64,000 nt of DNA. Origin: an uncultured Pelagibacteraceae bacterium (GTDB taxonomy: Bacteria; Pseudomonadota; Alphaproteobacteria; Pelagibacterales; Pelagibacteraceae). Made by a program: the position numbers and the translations under genes. Below the pieces are notes generated by a model. It made no database searches. It was given only the letters and a program-made list of their open reading frames with translations, and was not told the origin of the DNA. Numbering within the stretch: the stretch's first letter is position 1; the number at the start of each line of letters is the position of its first letter. Positions 37,774 through 46,628 of the stretch are shown here, in pieces. The DNA lies in contig CACPQG010000001.1 in the NCBI GenBank assembly GCA_902636025.1, positions 371,636 to 435,635 on the forward strand, read 5' to 3'.

Positions 37774-38190
37774 GTTTGCTGCTTTTTTAGCAATTAAATC
37801 GACCTCATTATTTAATTGATCTGTTGAGTGACCCTTAACCCAGGACCATTTAATGTTAAAATTTTCAACTAAACTATCTAATTCTTTCCATAGTTCTATA
37901 TTTTTGACTTCTTTCTTGTTTGCAGTTTTCCAACCATTTTTTTTCCAATTATTTATCCATTCTGTAATTCCCGATTTAACGTATTTTGAATCTGTAATGA
38001 TTTCTATCTCTGAATTAATTTCAAGAGTTTTTAAAGCTTCAATTGGTGCTAATAGTTCCATCCTGTTATTGGTTGTATTTTTCTGGTTTCCAGAAATAAT
38101 TTTTTTTTCTTTATTGCTAATAATTATAGCAGCCCAACCCCCGTTGCCTGGATTTTCTAAACATGAACCGTCTGTATAAATCTTTATCAT
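37765..38190 (-). CDS. rnhA: Ribonuclease HI
   Basis: Cleaves RNA in RNA-DNA hybrids. 141 residues. Catalytic acids are visible in IYTDGSCLENPGNGGWAA (Asp 6 or so), MELLAPIEAL (Glu), IITDSKYVKSGI (Asp) and the final Asp in NNEVDLIAKKAA; the basic handle WKKNGWKTANKKEVKN is present. It is the last gene of the crt-blh-ispH-thrB run and overlaps thrB by 4 bp, the alphaproteobacterial ispH-thrB-rnhA order. Confidence 0.96.
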   Translation of the reverse strand: MIKIYTDGSCLENPGNGGWAAIIISNKEKKIISGNQKNTTNNRMELLAPIEALKTLEINSEIEIITDSKYVKSGITEWINNWKKNGWKTANKKEVKNIELWKELDSLVENFNIKWSWVKGHSTDQLNNEVDLIAKKAANLN

Positions 38191-39155
38191 TTTATATAAT
38201 TTTTAAAATCGTGTAAGTTATTATGAAAAATAAGTTTTTTAAAATATTCTTTTGGGTCTTTTACTTTTATTAATGCTGTTTTCGGAGTGTTAAGAAAATC
38301 ATATGATCTTGTCAACAAATACCTAAGTGCTGAACCTTTACAAAGAATATTAAAATTATTTTTTTCAGATGAATTTAATTTTCTTATTTTTTGATATCCT
38401 TTTAAAAGATTAGAAGATTTATTAAGGTCAAGAAAATATTGATTCTTCTTTTTTTTAAAACATATAGCATTAATACAAGTAGCTAGTTCATATGCATAAA
38501 AATCTGTTGAAGAAAAGTAAAAATCTATAAAACCATAAAATTTTTTTCTAAAAAAGAATATATTATCTATGAAAAGATCAGCGTGTATAACGCCTTTAGG
38601 TAAGTTTTTTGGCCAATTTTTTTCAATATTATAAATATTTTCCTCTATTATATTTTTGAGGTTTTTTGATAGCTTGTTAATTCTTTTATCAATCTTTTTA
38701 TTTAACTTAGACCATGATTTTACATCTAATGAGTTTTTTCTATGCAAGTTTAATTTCTTTGAGTCTCTATGTAAGATCGCTATATTTTTTCCCAAAATAT
38801 AACAATCTTTTGGTGTTAAATTTTTTTTATCATTACCCTGCAAAAAACTTACAAGACAAGCTTTTTTTTTCTTAATATTGAAAAGATAACTATTTTTTTT
38901 TGTTTTTATGGGTCTTGGGCAATTGATGTTTAAGTTTGAAAGCCCTGACATAAGCTTCATGAAAAATGGCAGATCTTTAGTTTTTACCCGTTTTTCAAAA
39001 ATTGTTAAAACAAACTTTGTGCTATTAAATTTGACTATATAGTTAGTATTTTCTATTCCTTTTTTAATGCCTTTTACCTGATTAATTGAGCCAAGATTAA
39101 AAATATTTTCTATTTTTTTTATATCCTTAGAATTTATTTTTGTAAAAACTGCCAT
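38187..39155 (-). CDS. thrB: Homoserine kinase (ThrB, APH-fold type)
   Basis: Phosphorylates homoserine ahead of threonine synthase. 322 residues of the aminoglycoside phosphotransferase fold, not the GHMP-kinase type. N-terminal KGIENTNYIV loop (about 30), catalytic loop GVIHADLFIDNIFF (about 188-201) and the following DFYFSSTDFYAYELA metal-binding block. Overlaps ispH by 1 bp and rnhA by 4 bp. A choline-kinase-like function is unlikely given the neighbours and thrC nearby. Confidence 0.93.
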   Translation of the reverse strand: MAVFTKINSKDIKKIENIFNLGSINQVKGIKKGIENTNYIVKFNSTKFVLTIFEKRVKTKDLPFFMKLMSGLSNLNINCPRPIKTKKNSYLFNIKKKKACLVSFLQGNDKKNLTPKDCYILGKNIAILHRDSKKLNLHRKNSLDVKSWSKLNKKIDKRINKLSKNLKNIIEENIYNIEKNWPKNLPKGVIHADLFIDNIFFFRKKFYGFIDFYFSSTDFYAYELATCINAICFKKKKNQYFLDLNKSSNLLKGYQKIRKLNSSEKNNFNILCKGSALRYLLTRSYDFLNTPKTALIKVKDPKEYFKKLIFHNNLHDFKNYIK

Positions 39156-40099
39156 TAATTTAATTTTCCAGGAATTTTGAAAGTTACTTCTTCTTTTACA
39201 ATTTCAACCTCTTCGACAAAAATATTATATTTTTTTTTTATCCGATCTAAAAACTGTTCCACTAATACCTCTGGTGCAGATGCACCAGAGGAGATGCCTA
39301 TGCTCTTACACTTATCAATTTTATCAAATGGTACATCGCTTTCTGAATGTAGGAGGATAGAATTTTCACAACCTGAATTTTTTGCAACCTCTACTAGTCT
39401 TAGAGAATTCGATGAATTTCTACTTCCAATAACAAAAAACATATCACATTTGCTGGCGATTTTTTTAACTGCAGCTTGTCTATTAGTAGTCGCATAACAG
39501 ATATCTTCTTTTTTTGGTTCTCTTATCTCTGGAAATTTTTTCTTTAATCCGTCAACTATATCTTTTGTATCGTCAACGGATAGGGTTGTCTGAGTAATAA
39601 ACGCTAATTTTTTATCATTCTTTTTAGTATACTTATCCACATCTTCTAAACTTTGAATTAGATCTATACCATCAGATGGAATTTGACCCATAGTTCCTAT
39701 TACTTCAGGATGATTTTTATGGCCAATCAAAAGAACATGTGATCCATTTTTATATAAATTTTCAGCTTCTCTATGTACTTTGGTAACGAGCGGACATGTT
39801 GCATCAATATATTCCATATTTAGTTCTTTTGCTTCATTAGGGATTTTTTTTGGTACACCGTGAGCAGAAAATATTACTGGTCTAGATTTGTCTTTGATTT
39901 CATCCAATTCCTCAACAAATATGGCTCCAATTTTTTTTAGGCTCTCAACAACATGTTTATTATGAACAATTTCGTGTCTCACGTATACTGGTGCACCATA
40001 TTTTGAAATACTTTTTTTTACAATTTCAATTGCTCTATCAACACCTGCGCAGAAACCCCTAGGTGATGCCAGGTATATTTTTAAATCGTTAATCTTCAT
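39155..40099 (-). CDS. ispH: 4-hydroxy-3-methylbut-2-enyl diphosphate reductase
   Basis: Last enzyme of the MEP pathway, making IPP and DMAPP. 314 residues. The three Cys ligands of the 4Fe-4S cluster are in SPRGFCAGVDRA (Cys 17), DATCPLVTKVH (about 100) and DICYATTNRQAAV (about 200). SAHGVPK and the SSNSLRLVEVA stretch are also present. The gene follows the retinal/carotenoid genes in one overlapping minus-strand run, so precursor supply and carotenoid synthesis are probably expressed together. Confidence 0.96.
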   Translation of the reverse strand: MKINDLKIYLASPRGFCAGVDRAIEIVKKSISKYGAPVYVRHEIVHNKHVVESLKKIGAIFVEELDEIKDKSRPVIFSAHGVPKKIPNEAKELNMEYIDATCPLVTKVHREAENLYKNGSHVLLIGHKNHPEVIGTMGQIPSDGIDLIQSLEDVDKYTKKNDKKLAFITQTTLSVDDTKDIVDGLKKKFPEIREPKKEDICYATTNRQAAVKKIASKCDMFFVIGSRNSSNSLRLVEVAKNSGCENSILLHSESDVPFDKIDKCKSIGISSGASAPEVLVEQFLDRIKKKYNIFVEEVEIVKEEVTFKIPGKLN

Positions 40100-40262
40100 C
40101 GCTTTCTTTTCTAAAAAATGGAATAAGAAATATAAGGCATGCTACTAAAAAAAAAAGACTACCAAACATCGCCCAGAAACTACCAATACTTGATATAGTA
40201 AAGCCAATCGCTGATATTATAAACAATATCCATCCTAATAAATTTATGTTTTTATTTTTCAT
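40089..40262 (-). CDS. 57-residue two-helix membrane protein between blh and ispH
   Basis: ATG at 40262-40260, stop at 40091-40089. Residues about 6-24 and 33-51 are hydrophobic helices separated by a short Gly/Ser/Phe/Trp turn, and the end is the charged RKESDED. The start overlaps the end of blh by 11 bp and the stop overlaps the start of ispH by 11 bp, so it is translationally embedded in the operon. No Shine-Dalgarno stands out. No family recognised. It could assist retinal or carotenoid enzymes in the membrane, which is inference from location only. Confidence 0.6.
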   Translation of the reverse strand: MKNKNINLLGWILFIISAIGFTISSIGSFWAMFGSLFFLVACLIFLIPFFRKESDED

Positions 40263-41148
40263 TTTTTTCGACTAAATATTCGAGCAATATATGCGGAAAG
40301 GTTAAAGACGCCAAACCAATAAATATAACTTTTGATACTGCTGCATCTAAAATATAATAATTATTCAACAAAAATAGTGATACAAGGAATAAAATAGCAG
40401 TTAAAATAGTTAATGGAACTGCTTTAATTATAAATTTTTTAACACCTTTAACAAAATTATTAGTATTAAGTTCATTAGATAATTTAAATGAATGTCTAAT
40501 TGAGTGTAAAAAACAAAAGTAAATTGTAAACGCTAAAATTGGTTGTAGAAAAAAATTTATTAATAAGACAGATATAAAATCCATCAAAAGAAGAGCCTTT
40601 ATATTAATATCCTTATTTAGTGAAATAACTATATTTGATATAAAGCTTAAACCAATTAAAAAATAAATAAATTCATTAGATACAAAAAAACTTTGAGATA
40701 CATTAAAATTTAAATCCATAAAAATTTTTAGAGTTTCACTTTTATGAAACAATAATGGAGCGGCTATGACTAAACTTCCTTTAAAAAAATAAATTATGTC
40801 ATTTTTAAAATTTAATTTTATAAATTCCGAGTCCTCTTTGCCAAAATGATAAGATGCAATGATTAAAAAAAGTAATAACAAAAATTTAGGTAGAATCATC
40901 CAAGCAAAAATTACAATGAATGCCAATAAAATATAAAAAAAATAAAAAATATAAATTGTTTCATGCTTTAAAATCTTCAATAACCTCATTCCTTTTAAAT
41001 GATCTAACGCTCCGTGTGATATCCCTAAACTTAGTATTAAAAATAAGGATAGAATTAAAAAATCGTTATTATGTAAAAAATCAAATGCTGACAATAGAAT
41101 ACAAATGTTAAAAAAAATTAAAGAGTGTAAATAATTAATTCTATTCAT
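40252..41148 (-). CDS. blh: Beta-carotene 15,15'-dioxygenase, Brp/Blh family
   Basis: Integral membrane iron enzyme that cleaves beta-carotene into two retinals, the chromophore of proteorhodopsin. 298 residues, about eight helices. Conserved His residues expected to bind iron appear in SHGALDHLKG (His 45 and 50), SYHFGKEDSEF, HSIRHSFK and FPHILLEYLVE. It follows crtY by 4 bp. The opsin gene itself is not in the window. Confidence 0.93.
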   Translation of the reverse strand: MNRINYLHSLIFFNICILLSAFDFLHNNDFLILSLFLILSLGISHGALDHLKGMRLLKILKHETIYIFYFFYILLAFIVIFAWMILPKFLLLLFLIIASYHFGKEDSEFIKLNFKNDIIYFFKGSLVIAAPLLFHKSETLKIFMDLNFNVSQSFFVSNEFIYFLIGLSFISNIVISLNKDINIKALLLMDFISVLLINFFLQPILAFTIYFCFLHSIRHSFKLSNELNTNNFVKGVKKFIIKAVPLTILTAILFLVSLFLLNNYYILDAAVSKVIFIGLASLTFPHILLEYLVEKNEK

Positions 41149-41152
41149 ATTA

Positions 41153-42217
41153 TTAAAAAATATTCTTAATAAATAGCATTTTCGGCATTTTGAAAATTAT
41201 TTTTAAATCTTCAAAAAAATTACTTTTATTAGAAAGAAATTTAATCACAACCTCGGATGATCCATTAAACATATCAAAAAATATTTTTGGCATTTTATCA
41301 GGATGTCTCTTTAATACATTCAAGAATACCTTATCAAGAAATTCATATTTTTTTCCAATATGATAAATTTTCGCTTTTTTAATCATTTCAATATTTTTGG
41401 TTATATATTTACTATGCTCTTGAATATTTAAAAAGGTATAACCAGTACTTAGACGTGTCATACATCCAGCTGAGCCAATGTGAAGTTTGTTTTGTTCGAT
41501 TTTATTAATTGGGTAAAAAAGTGGTATTGCACCCTCTTCTTCATATTTAATTTTGTAATTTTTTATTTTAAGCGTTTCTTTAATATAATTTTCTAACTGC
41601 GTATCATAATCATATAGAGTTTTATCATTCATTTTGGACAACCATGTAGTCTCAACTAAAGCCTTATTTTTTGCAAAAGGCAAAGTATAAAAAAAATGTA
41701 CATTATTTCTTTGATCACAATTGAAGTCCATTAAGTTGAAGATTTCATCATCAAAAATATTTTTTTGAGTTTCAATCTCTATACCTTTAAAATGTTGCCA
41801 GAGATTAGAATCATGAATTTGATTAGTTGAAATACTATTAAATATAAAAGAATTTTTAGTATTTAATTGATTTATATCGTTTAGAAATTGAATGTTTTGA
41901 TTCTTTTTTAAACTATCTATTACTTTTTTGTAAAATAAACCACTATCAATAGTTTGGTATGGATATCGTTTATTTACCATTTCATGAGTACCGTGAAGAG
42001 AGTTAATTGTAAAATTATTCCAGCTTTTTATAACACAATCCTCAAAATTATGATCAACCACTTTCCAAAAAGACCAAGTTTTATCTCTTTTATATTTCTC
42101 TCTAATTTCGATAATTGCTAGAGTTTTCTTATCTAACTTTTTGTTTATATTAAGTTCATATGCTAAAGATAAGCCCGCACATCCACCGCCAATAATAATA
42201 TAATCAAATTCTTTCAT
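41153..42217 (-). CDS. crtY: Lycopene beta-cyclase CrtY
   Basis: Forms the beta-ionone rings of beta-carotene from lycopene. 354 residues, slightly short for the family. N-terminal dinucleotide-binding motif DYIIIGGGCAGLSLAYEL (about 4-21), the DKTWSFW block near 65, and the C-terminal IGSAGCMTRLSTGYTF (about 273-288). It overlaps crtB by 14 bp. Substrate comes from CrtB and CrtI encoded upstream; product goes to Blh. Confidence 0.93.
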   Translation of the reverse strand: MKEFDYIIIGGGCAGLSLAYELNINKKLDKKTLAIIEIREKYKRDKTWSFWKVVDHNFEDCVIKSWNNFTINSLHGTHEMVNKRYPYQTIDSGLFYKKVIDSLKKNQNIQFLNDINQLNTKNSFIFNSISTNQIHDSNLWQHFKGIEIETQKNIFDDEIFNLMDFNCDQRNNVHFFYTLPFAKNKALVETTWLSKMNDKTLYDYDTQLENYIKETLKIKNYKIKYEEEGAIPLFYPINKIEQNKLHIGSAGCMTRLSTGYTFLNIQEHSKYITKNIEMIKKAKIYHIGKKYEFLDKVFLNVLKRHPDKMPKIFFDMFNGSSEVVIKFLSNKSNFFEDLKIIFKMPKMLFIKNIF

Positions 42218-43055
42218 CTAAATTTATTTCCTCTTTAATTAAAGCATGTTCTTTTCTCTGAATTTCATTATCTTTTTTTGAATAATATAAGTTAAACATA
42301 TCTAAAATACTTAAAATTGTTTGGTTAAACTTGCCTAAGGACGAAACATAAATTTTTCCTGCAGATTTGTAATTTTCCATATTTTTCTTTTTTAAAATCT
42401 CGTTCCCGATCTCTCTATAGACTCTTCTTGCAACTAAAATCGCAAATCTACTTAAAAATGGTATTTCACTTATAGCACTAAAAGATCTTTTATAAAAAAT
42501 GTCAGCAAATTTTATTGTATCCTCTATTGTCTCAAAATTTGAATTTATGTACATCCTATTTCTATTTTTATCTTCTAATACATCCCTCGCTATATTGGTT
42601 AATTGCATTGCTATCCCTAAATCTATTGCAGACATTAATGAACTTTTAGATCTAACATTCAAAATCTTCGCCATCATTAGTCCAACGGTACCAGCAACAC
42701 GATAGGAATATATTATTAAATCTTTTTTTGTATCAAAGGTTACCTTTTCTTTTAAATCTGTTTCAACTCCATCGAATAAATCTTTTACAATTTTCCTATC
42801 AATATTAAATTTTTGAATGAGTAAGTATATTTTTTTGATATTTTTATTCTCAAAGTTTTTATTCTCAAAGTCACTTTTAAATGCATTAAATTTTTTAATT
42901 TTTTCGTTAAGTAAAAGATCTTGATCAACAATATCATCTAATGTTCTACAAAAATCATATAAATCAGAACTATCTTTATATTTATTTTTTGGTAAAAAAA
43001 AACCTGCCCAACTAAAAGATTTTGCATGAATAGATAAAAGACTTTTAGTCATCAT
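42204..43055 (-). CDS. crtB: Phytoene synthase CrtB
   Basis: Condenses two geranylgeranyl diphosphates to phytoene. 283 residues, all-alpha isoprenoid synthase fold. The two Asp-rich motifs are RTLDDIVDQ (about 36-44) and NIARDVLEDKNRNRMY (about 152-167). SKSFSWAGFFLP near the start is typical. The 4-bp overlap with crtI shows coupled translation. No geranylgeranyl diphosphate synthase (crtE) lies in the window, so its substrate must be made by a gene elsewhere. Confidence 0.94.
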   Translation of the reverse strand: MMTKSLLSIHAKSFSWAGFFLPKNKYKDSSDLYDFCRTLDDIVDQDLLLNEKIKKFNAFKSDFENKNFENKNIKKIYLLIQKFNIDRKIVKDLFDGVETDLKEKVTFDTKKDLIIYSYRVAGTVGLMMAKILNVRSKSSLMSAIDLGIAMQLTNIARDVLEDKNRNRMYINSNFETIEDTIKFADIFYKRSFSAISEIPFLSRFAILVARRVYREIGNEILKKKNMENYKSAGKIYVSSLGKFNQTILSILDMFNLYYSKKDNEIQRKEHALIKEEINLDERI

Positions 43056-44512
43056 AAAATTTTATCAAGAACTTTTGCGGATGAGAGGACGCCAGGAACA
43101 CCTGCGCCAGGATGTGTTCCAGCTCCTACAAAGTATAACCCATCATAAATTTCTGATTTATTGTGAAATCTAAAATAGGCTGACTGTGAAAATTTTGGCT
43201 GTATTGAAAAACCAGAACCATATTTTGTATTAAGATCTTTTTCGAAATAATCAGGTGTTAGATAAAAATCCTCAACAATGTTTTTTCTCAAATCTGGCAT
43301 TAAATCGTTTTCCATCTTATCTATTACTAGGTCTTTCATTTTTTCTCCTTCAATATTCCAATTAATATTAGATTGGTTGTTAGGAACTGGTACTAAAACA
43401 TAAAAACAATCATGACCCTCTGGAGCCATAGACTTATCCGTGGCAGATGGCCTGTGTAAATAATAACTTATATCATTATTTAATTTTTTATTATCAAATA
43501 TGTCGTCTAAATGTTCTTTATATTTATTGCCAAATTTTATTGTATGATGTTCTATTGAATCATAAGTTTTTTTAGTTCCGAAATAATAAACAAACAATCC
43601 CATTGAATATTCCATTCTATTTTTTTTCCATTCAAATAGTAAAGAACTTCTCTTACTACCATTTAATAAATTTTCATATACCGCAGGTGGATCTGCATTA
43701 CATACTACGTTGTCAGCATTTATGTTTTGTTTATTATCCAATTGGATTCCTGTTATTTTTTTTTCTTTTAAAGTTATTTTATTTACTTCGTGACCTTTAA
43801 TTATTTTAATTCCAACTTCACTCATTAATTTTTCGAGCCCACTTATAATATTTCCGGTTCCACCCATAGAATAATGAATTCCCCATTTCTTTTCTAAATA
43901 TAAAATTAATCCATATATTGATGTCGTCGTAAAAGGGTTTCCACCTACTAATAATGGGTGCATACTCAACATTCTCCTGAGCTTCTCATTTCTAACATAA
44001 GATGAAACTAAAGAATAAACTGATTTATAGCTTTTTAACTTTAATAAAGCAGGCAACTGTTGAATCATTGCAAATGGTTTATTAAATGGTACATCAGCTA
44101 GTTCGGTAAAACCTTTATCAAAAATTTTTTTTGTGAAACTTACTAAGTTCGAATAACCCTCGACATCTTCTTTGCTGAAATTTTCAATTTGCTTTTTCAT
44201 ATCATTTTCATTTCCTGAATAATTAAATTTTGTCTTATCCTCAAAAACAAATTGATACCAAGTCTGGAGAGGTTGCAGTTTTATGTAATTTTCCGGATTT
44301 TTTTTGAACAATTCAAATAGTTCGTTAATAAGGTAAGGAGCAGTGATAACAGTTGGTCCACCATCATATGTGAAACCATTTTTTTTAAATACTCTTGCTC
44401 TGCCACCAAGATCTTTATGTTTTTCTATCAATGTAACGTTATGACCTTTCGCCCTTAGCCGCAGAGCAGCTGCTATGCCACCAAAACCAGAACCAATTAC
44501 AATAGAATCCAT
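43052..44512 (-). CDS. crtI: Phytoene desaturase CrtI
   Basis: FAD enzyme that introduces four double bases-pairs of conjugation, turning phytoene into lycopene. 486 residues. N-terminal FAD motif VIGSGFGGIAAALRLRAKG (about 4-22) followed by LIEKHKDLGGRARVF; C-terminal signature GLYFVGAGTHPGAGVPGVLSS (about 456-476, quoted in part). First gene of the carotenoid run. The 51 bp before it hold the likely ATP-operon terminator; a strong promoter was not found there. Confidence 0.94.
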   Translation of the reverse strand: MDSIVIGSGFGGIAAALRLRAKGHNVTLIEKHKDLGGRARVFKKNGFTYDGGPTVITAPYLINELFELFKKNPENYIKLQPLQTWYQFVFEDKTKFNYSGNENDMKKQIENFSKEDVEGYSNLVSFTKKIFDKGFTELADVPFNKPFAMIQQLPALLKLKSYKSVYSLVSSYVRNEKLRRMLSMHPLLVGGNPFTTTSIYGLILYLEKKWGIHYSMGGTGNIISGLEKLMSEVGIKIIKGHEVNKITLKEKKITGIQLDNKQNINADNVVCNADPPAVYENLLNGSKRSSLLFEWKKNRMEYSMGLFVYYFGTKKTYDSIEHHTIKFGNKYKEHLDDIFDNKKLNNDISYYLHRPSATDKSMAPEGHDCFYVLVPVPNNQSNINWNIEGEKMKDLVIDKMENDLMPDLRKNIVEDFYLTPDYFEKDLNTKYGSGFSIQPKFSQSAYFRFHNKSEIYDGLYFVGAGTHPGAGVPGVLSSAKVLDKIL

Positions 44513-44536
44513 AAATATTTAATCTATATTATTTTG

Positions 44537-44561
44537 AAAAAAAGTAACTAATTTATAGTTA
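44537..44561 (-). terminator. Weak terminator candidate after the ATP synthase operon
   Basis: On the minus strand TAACTA (44561-44556) pairs with TAGTTA (44550-44545) around a five-base loop, followed after one base by seven Ts (44543-44537). A second inverted repeat, AGATTAA-GAA-TTAATCT (44561-44577), overlaps the atpF stop. Stems are AT-only or nearly so and may leak into crtI. Confidence 0.4.
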
Positions 44562-44563
44562 GA

Positions 44564-45061
44564 TTAAGAATTAATCTTTTTAAGTAGACTTTTTGTTTGC
44601 TCTAAATCTTTTGAAAATAAATTATCCAGCTTAGATTTATCTACTGATGTTGATATTGCTTTTTTTACAGATTCAACAGCAATACTGATTGATGCTTTTT
44701 TAATATCATTAAGCGCCGCCTCTTTCATTTGTGAAATTTTAGATTTTGCTAAATTTTTTTTTATATCAGAAATTTTATGAAATTTATCATTCATCTCTAT
44801 AATAAGTTTTTCGCTATCTTGTTTGGCTCTATCTGAGATTTCCTTCACTTCTGATTTAGCACTATCTAATTTGGCTTGTGCATTATCTAGCATGACTTTT
44901 GACTCTTCTCGTAATTTCTCACTTTCATCAATTTCGTTTTTAATATCTGAAATAAGTTTATTTAAAGTTTCATTTACCTTTTGAGGAATTTTAAAGTAAA
45001 CAAGAACAGCTACAAAAATAAAAAAAGATACCGCTACCCAAAATGTTGCATCAATTGCCAT
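44564..45061 (-). CDS. atpF: ATP synthase FO subunit b
   Basis: Peripheral-stalk subunit. The start at 45061 (MAIDATFWVAVSFFIFVAVLVYF) is right; an in-frame start at 45136 would prefix 25 residues that overlap b'. 165 residues: one N-terminal membrane helix, then a long charged helix (about 30-130) forming the stalk dimer with b', and a C-terminal part that contacts F1. It overlaps atpF' by 11 bp. The F1 genes and delta are not in the window. Confidence 0.92.
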   Translation of the reverse strand: MAIDATFWVAVSFFIFVAVLVYFKIPQKVNETLNKLISDIKNEIDESEKLREESKVMLDNAQAKLDSAKSEVKEISDRAKQDSEKLIIEMNDKFHKISDIKKNLAKSKISQMKEAALNDIKKASISIAVESVKKAISTSVDKSKLDNLFSKDLEQTKSLLKKINS

Positions 45062-45641
45062 AATATTTACCTTTATTTTTTTTAGAAAGATCTTCAACAA
45101 TAGCAGAAATACTGCTATTATTAATTTCTTCACCAATCAATTGCTTAATTAATTGCGCTGATGTTTCAGTTGCAATTTTGTTAATCTTTTCTGGCGAACT
45201 TTTTTTTAGTTCAACTATTTCTTTTTCAGCATTCTGTATCTCTAAGTTTATCTCCTCTTCAATTTTTTCTCTTTTTTTATCTATATCTTGAATTATTTTT
45301 TTTCTAGCCTCATTGAAATAGTTTCTAGCCTCGTTTTTACTGTTATTAATTAAAGTCTCATATTCTTTTATTTTATTTTCACTTTCAATTTTTTGTTTTT
45401 CGGCTGTTTCTATATTCTCTAAAATTTGTGATTTTCTTAATTCTAAATTATTACTTATTTTTGGAAGTATAAATTTAGATAAAATTACGAACAAAAATCC
45501 AAAGGTTAATATTAGCCAAAAAATTTGTGAAACCCAAAACTCAGGATTCAATTGTGGCATACCTTCTGATTCCGCACCATATGCATTTGAAAAAAATGCA
45601 ATGATCGAAAGGAATAAATATAAAACTAATTTTTTATGCAT
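45051..45641 (-). CDS. atpG: ATP synthase FO subunit b'
   Basis: Second, divergent b-type stalk subunit, as found in alphaproteobacteria and chloroplasts. 196 residues. It begins with MHKKLVLYLFLSIIAFFSNAYGAES, which looks like a cleavable Sec signal peptide, then MPQLNPEFWVSQIFWLILTFGFLFVIL as membrane anchor (about 28-54) and a long charged coiled-coil. The signal-like front end is unusual, though N-terminal extensions of b' occur. Four bases separate it from atpE. Confidence 0.88.
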   Translation of the reverse strand: MHKKLVLYLFLSIIAFFSNAYGAESEGMPQLNPEFWVSQIFWLILTFGFLFVILSKFILPKISNNLELRKSQILENIETAEKQKIESENKIKEYETLINNSKNEARNYFNEARKKIIQDIDKKREKIEEEINLEIQNAEKEIVELKKSSPEKINKIATETSAQLIKQLIGEEINNSSISAIVEDLSKKNKGKYYGN

Positions 45642-45644
45642 TAT

Positions 45645-45872
45645 TTAAAATGCAAATAAAATAATCAATGCTACAACTAGTCCAAATAAACCAGTAGCCT
45701 CAGCTAACGCGAAACCTAATAGTAAATTTGGGAATTGTTTTTGGGCTGCAGACGGATTTCTCATAGCTCCTGAAAGATAGTTACCGAATATAATTCCAAT
45801 ACCCACTCCAGCTCCAGCTAATGCTATTGCTGCTAGACCTGCTCCTATCATTTTTGCTGCTTCTAGTTCCAT
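45645..45872 (-). CDS. atpE: ATP synthase FO subunit c
   Basis: 75-residue hairpin that forms the rotor ring. Helix 1 has the Gly/Ala-rich AIALAGAGVGIGIIFGNY run; the polar loop is RNPSAAQKQ; helix 2 carries the proton-binding Glu in LAEATGLFGLVVAL. The residue after that Glu is Ala, not the Ser/Thr of sodium-type rings, so proton coupling is expected. Shine-Dalgarno AGGAGG lies just upstream of the ATG. Confidence 0.97.
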   Translation of the reverse strand: MELEAAKMIGAGLAAIALAGAGVGIGIIFGNYLSGAMRNPSAAQKQFPNLLLGFALAEATGLFGLVVALIILFAF

Positions 45873-45887
45873 TATTCCTCCTTTTTG

Positions 45888-46622
45888 TTAATGGTGTAAA
45901 TTTAATGCATCATTTAAATATATGCATGTTAAAATTGCAAATACATATGCTTGAAGAAAAGCAACTAATATCTCCAAACCAGTTAATGCAACCGAAAAAC
46001 CTAGTGGAAGCCATCCACCAACTAATCCGAGGCTTATAACAAATCCCCCGAAAACCTTCATCATTGTATGACCAGCCATCATGTTTGCAAAAAGTCTTAC
46101 AGATAGGCTTATTGGTCTACTTAGATACGAAATAACTTCTATTATTACAATTAAAGGCAATAAAACAATTGGAACTCCACTTGGAACAAATAATTTCAAA
46201 TAACCAAGACCATGTTTTAAAAAACCTATTACAGTTACCCCAATAAATATGAATGCTGCAAGGACAAAGGTAACTATTATATGACTAGTTACTGTAAAAG
46301 CATAAGGCAACATTCCTAACATATTACAAAATAGAACAAACATAAATAATGAAAATATAAATCCAAAATATGGCTTTCCCTTCGAACCAGCAGTATCACT
46401 GATCATTTTTGAAATGAAAGAATAGCTTAGCTCAGCAAGTAACTGAATTTTATTCGGTATGATATTTTTTTTTACAGAACCTAAATTGAATATAATCAAA
46501 ATAAATAATGAGCTTATTACCATAAACAAACTTGCGTTAGTAAATGAAATATCTATTTGATCTATTTTTATCTCAGGGCCAATTCTATAAACATTGAATT
46601 GGTGCATTGGGTTTGTAGCCAT
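45888..46622 (-). CDS. atpB: ATP synthase FO subunit a
   Basis: Stator channel subunit guiding protons to the c ring. 244 residues, five or six helices. The essential Arg is in SLSVRLFANMMAGHTMMKVFGG (about 174-195, quoted in part), and the last helix has LEILVAFLQAYVFAILTCIYLNDA. It begins MATNPMHQFNVYRIGPEIKI. Six bases separate it from atpI. Confidence 0.96.
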   Translation of the reverse strand: MATNPMHQFNVYRIGPEIKIDQIDISFTNASLFMVISSLFILIIFNLGSVKKNIIPNKIQLLAELSYSFISKMISDTAGSKGKPYFGFIFSLFMFVLFCNMLGMLPYAFTVTSHIIVTFVLAAFIFIGVTVIGFLKHGLGYLKLFVPSGVPIVLLPLIVIIEVISYLSRPISLSVRLFANMMAGHTMMKVFGGFVISLGLVGGWLPLGFSVALTGLEILVAFLQAYVFAILTCIYLNDALNLHH

Positions 46623-46628
46623 AATATT

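Noticed and set aside
40089-44512. Search for a proteorhodopsin and crtE gene within the retinal cluster
   Set aside because: No seven-helix opsin and no prenyl diphosphate synthase motif was found anywhere in the window.
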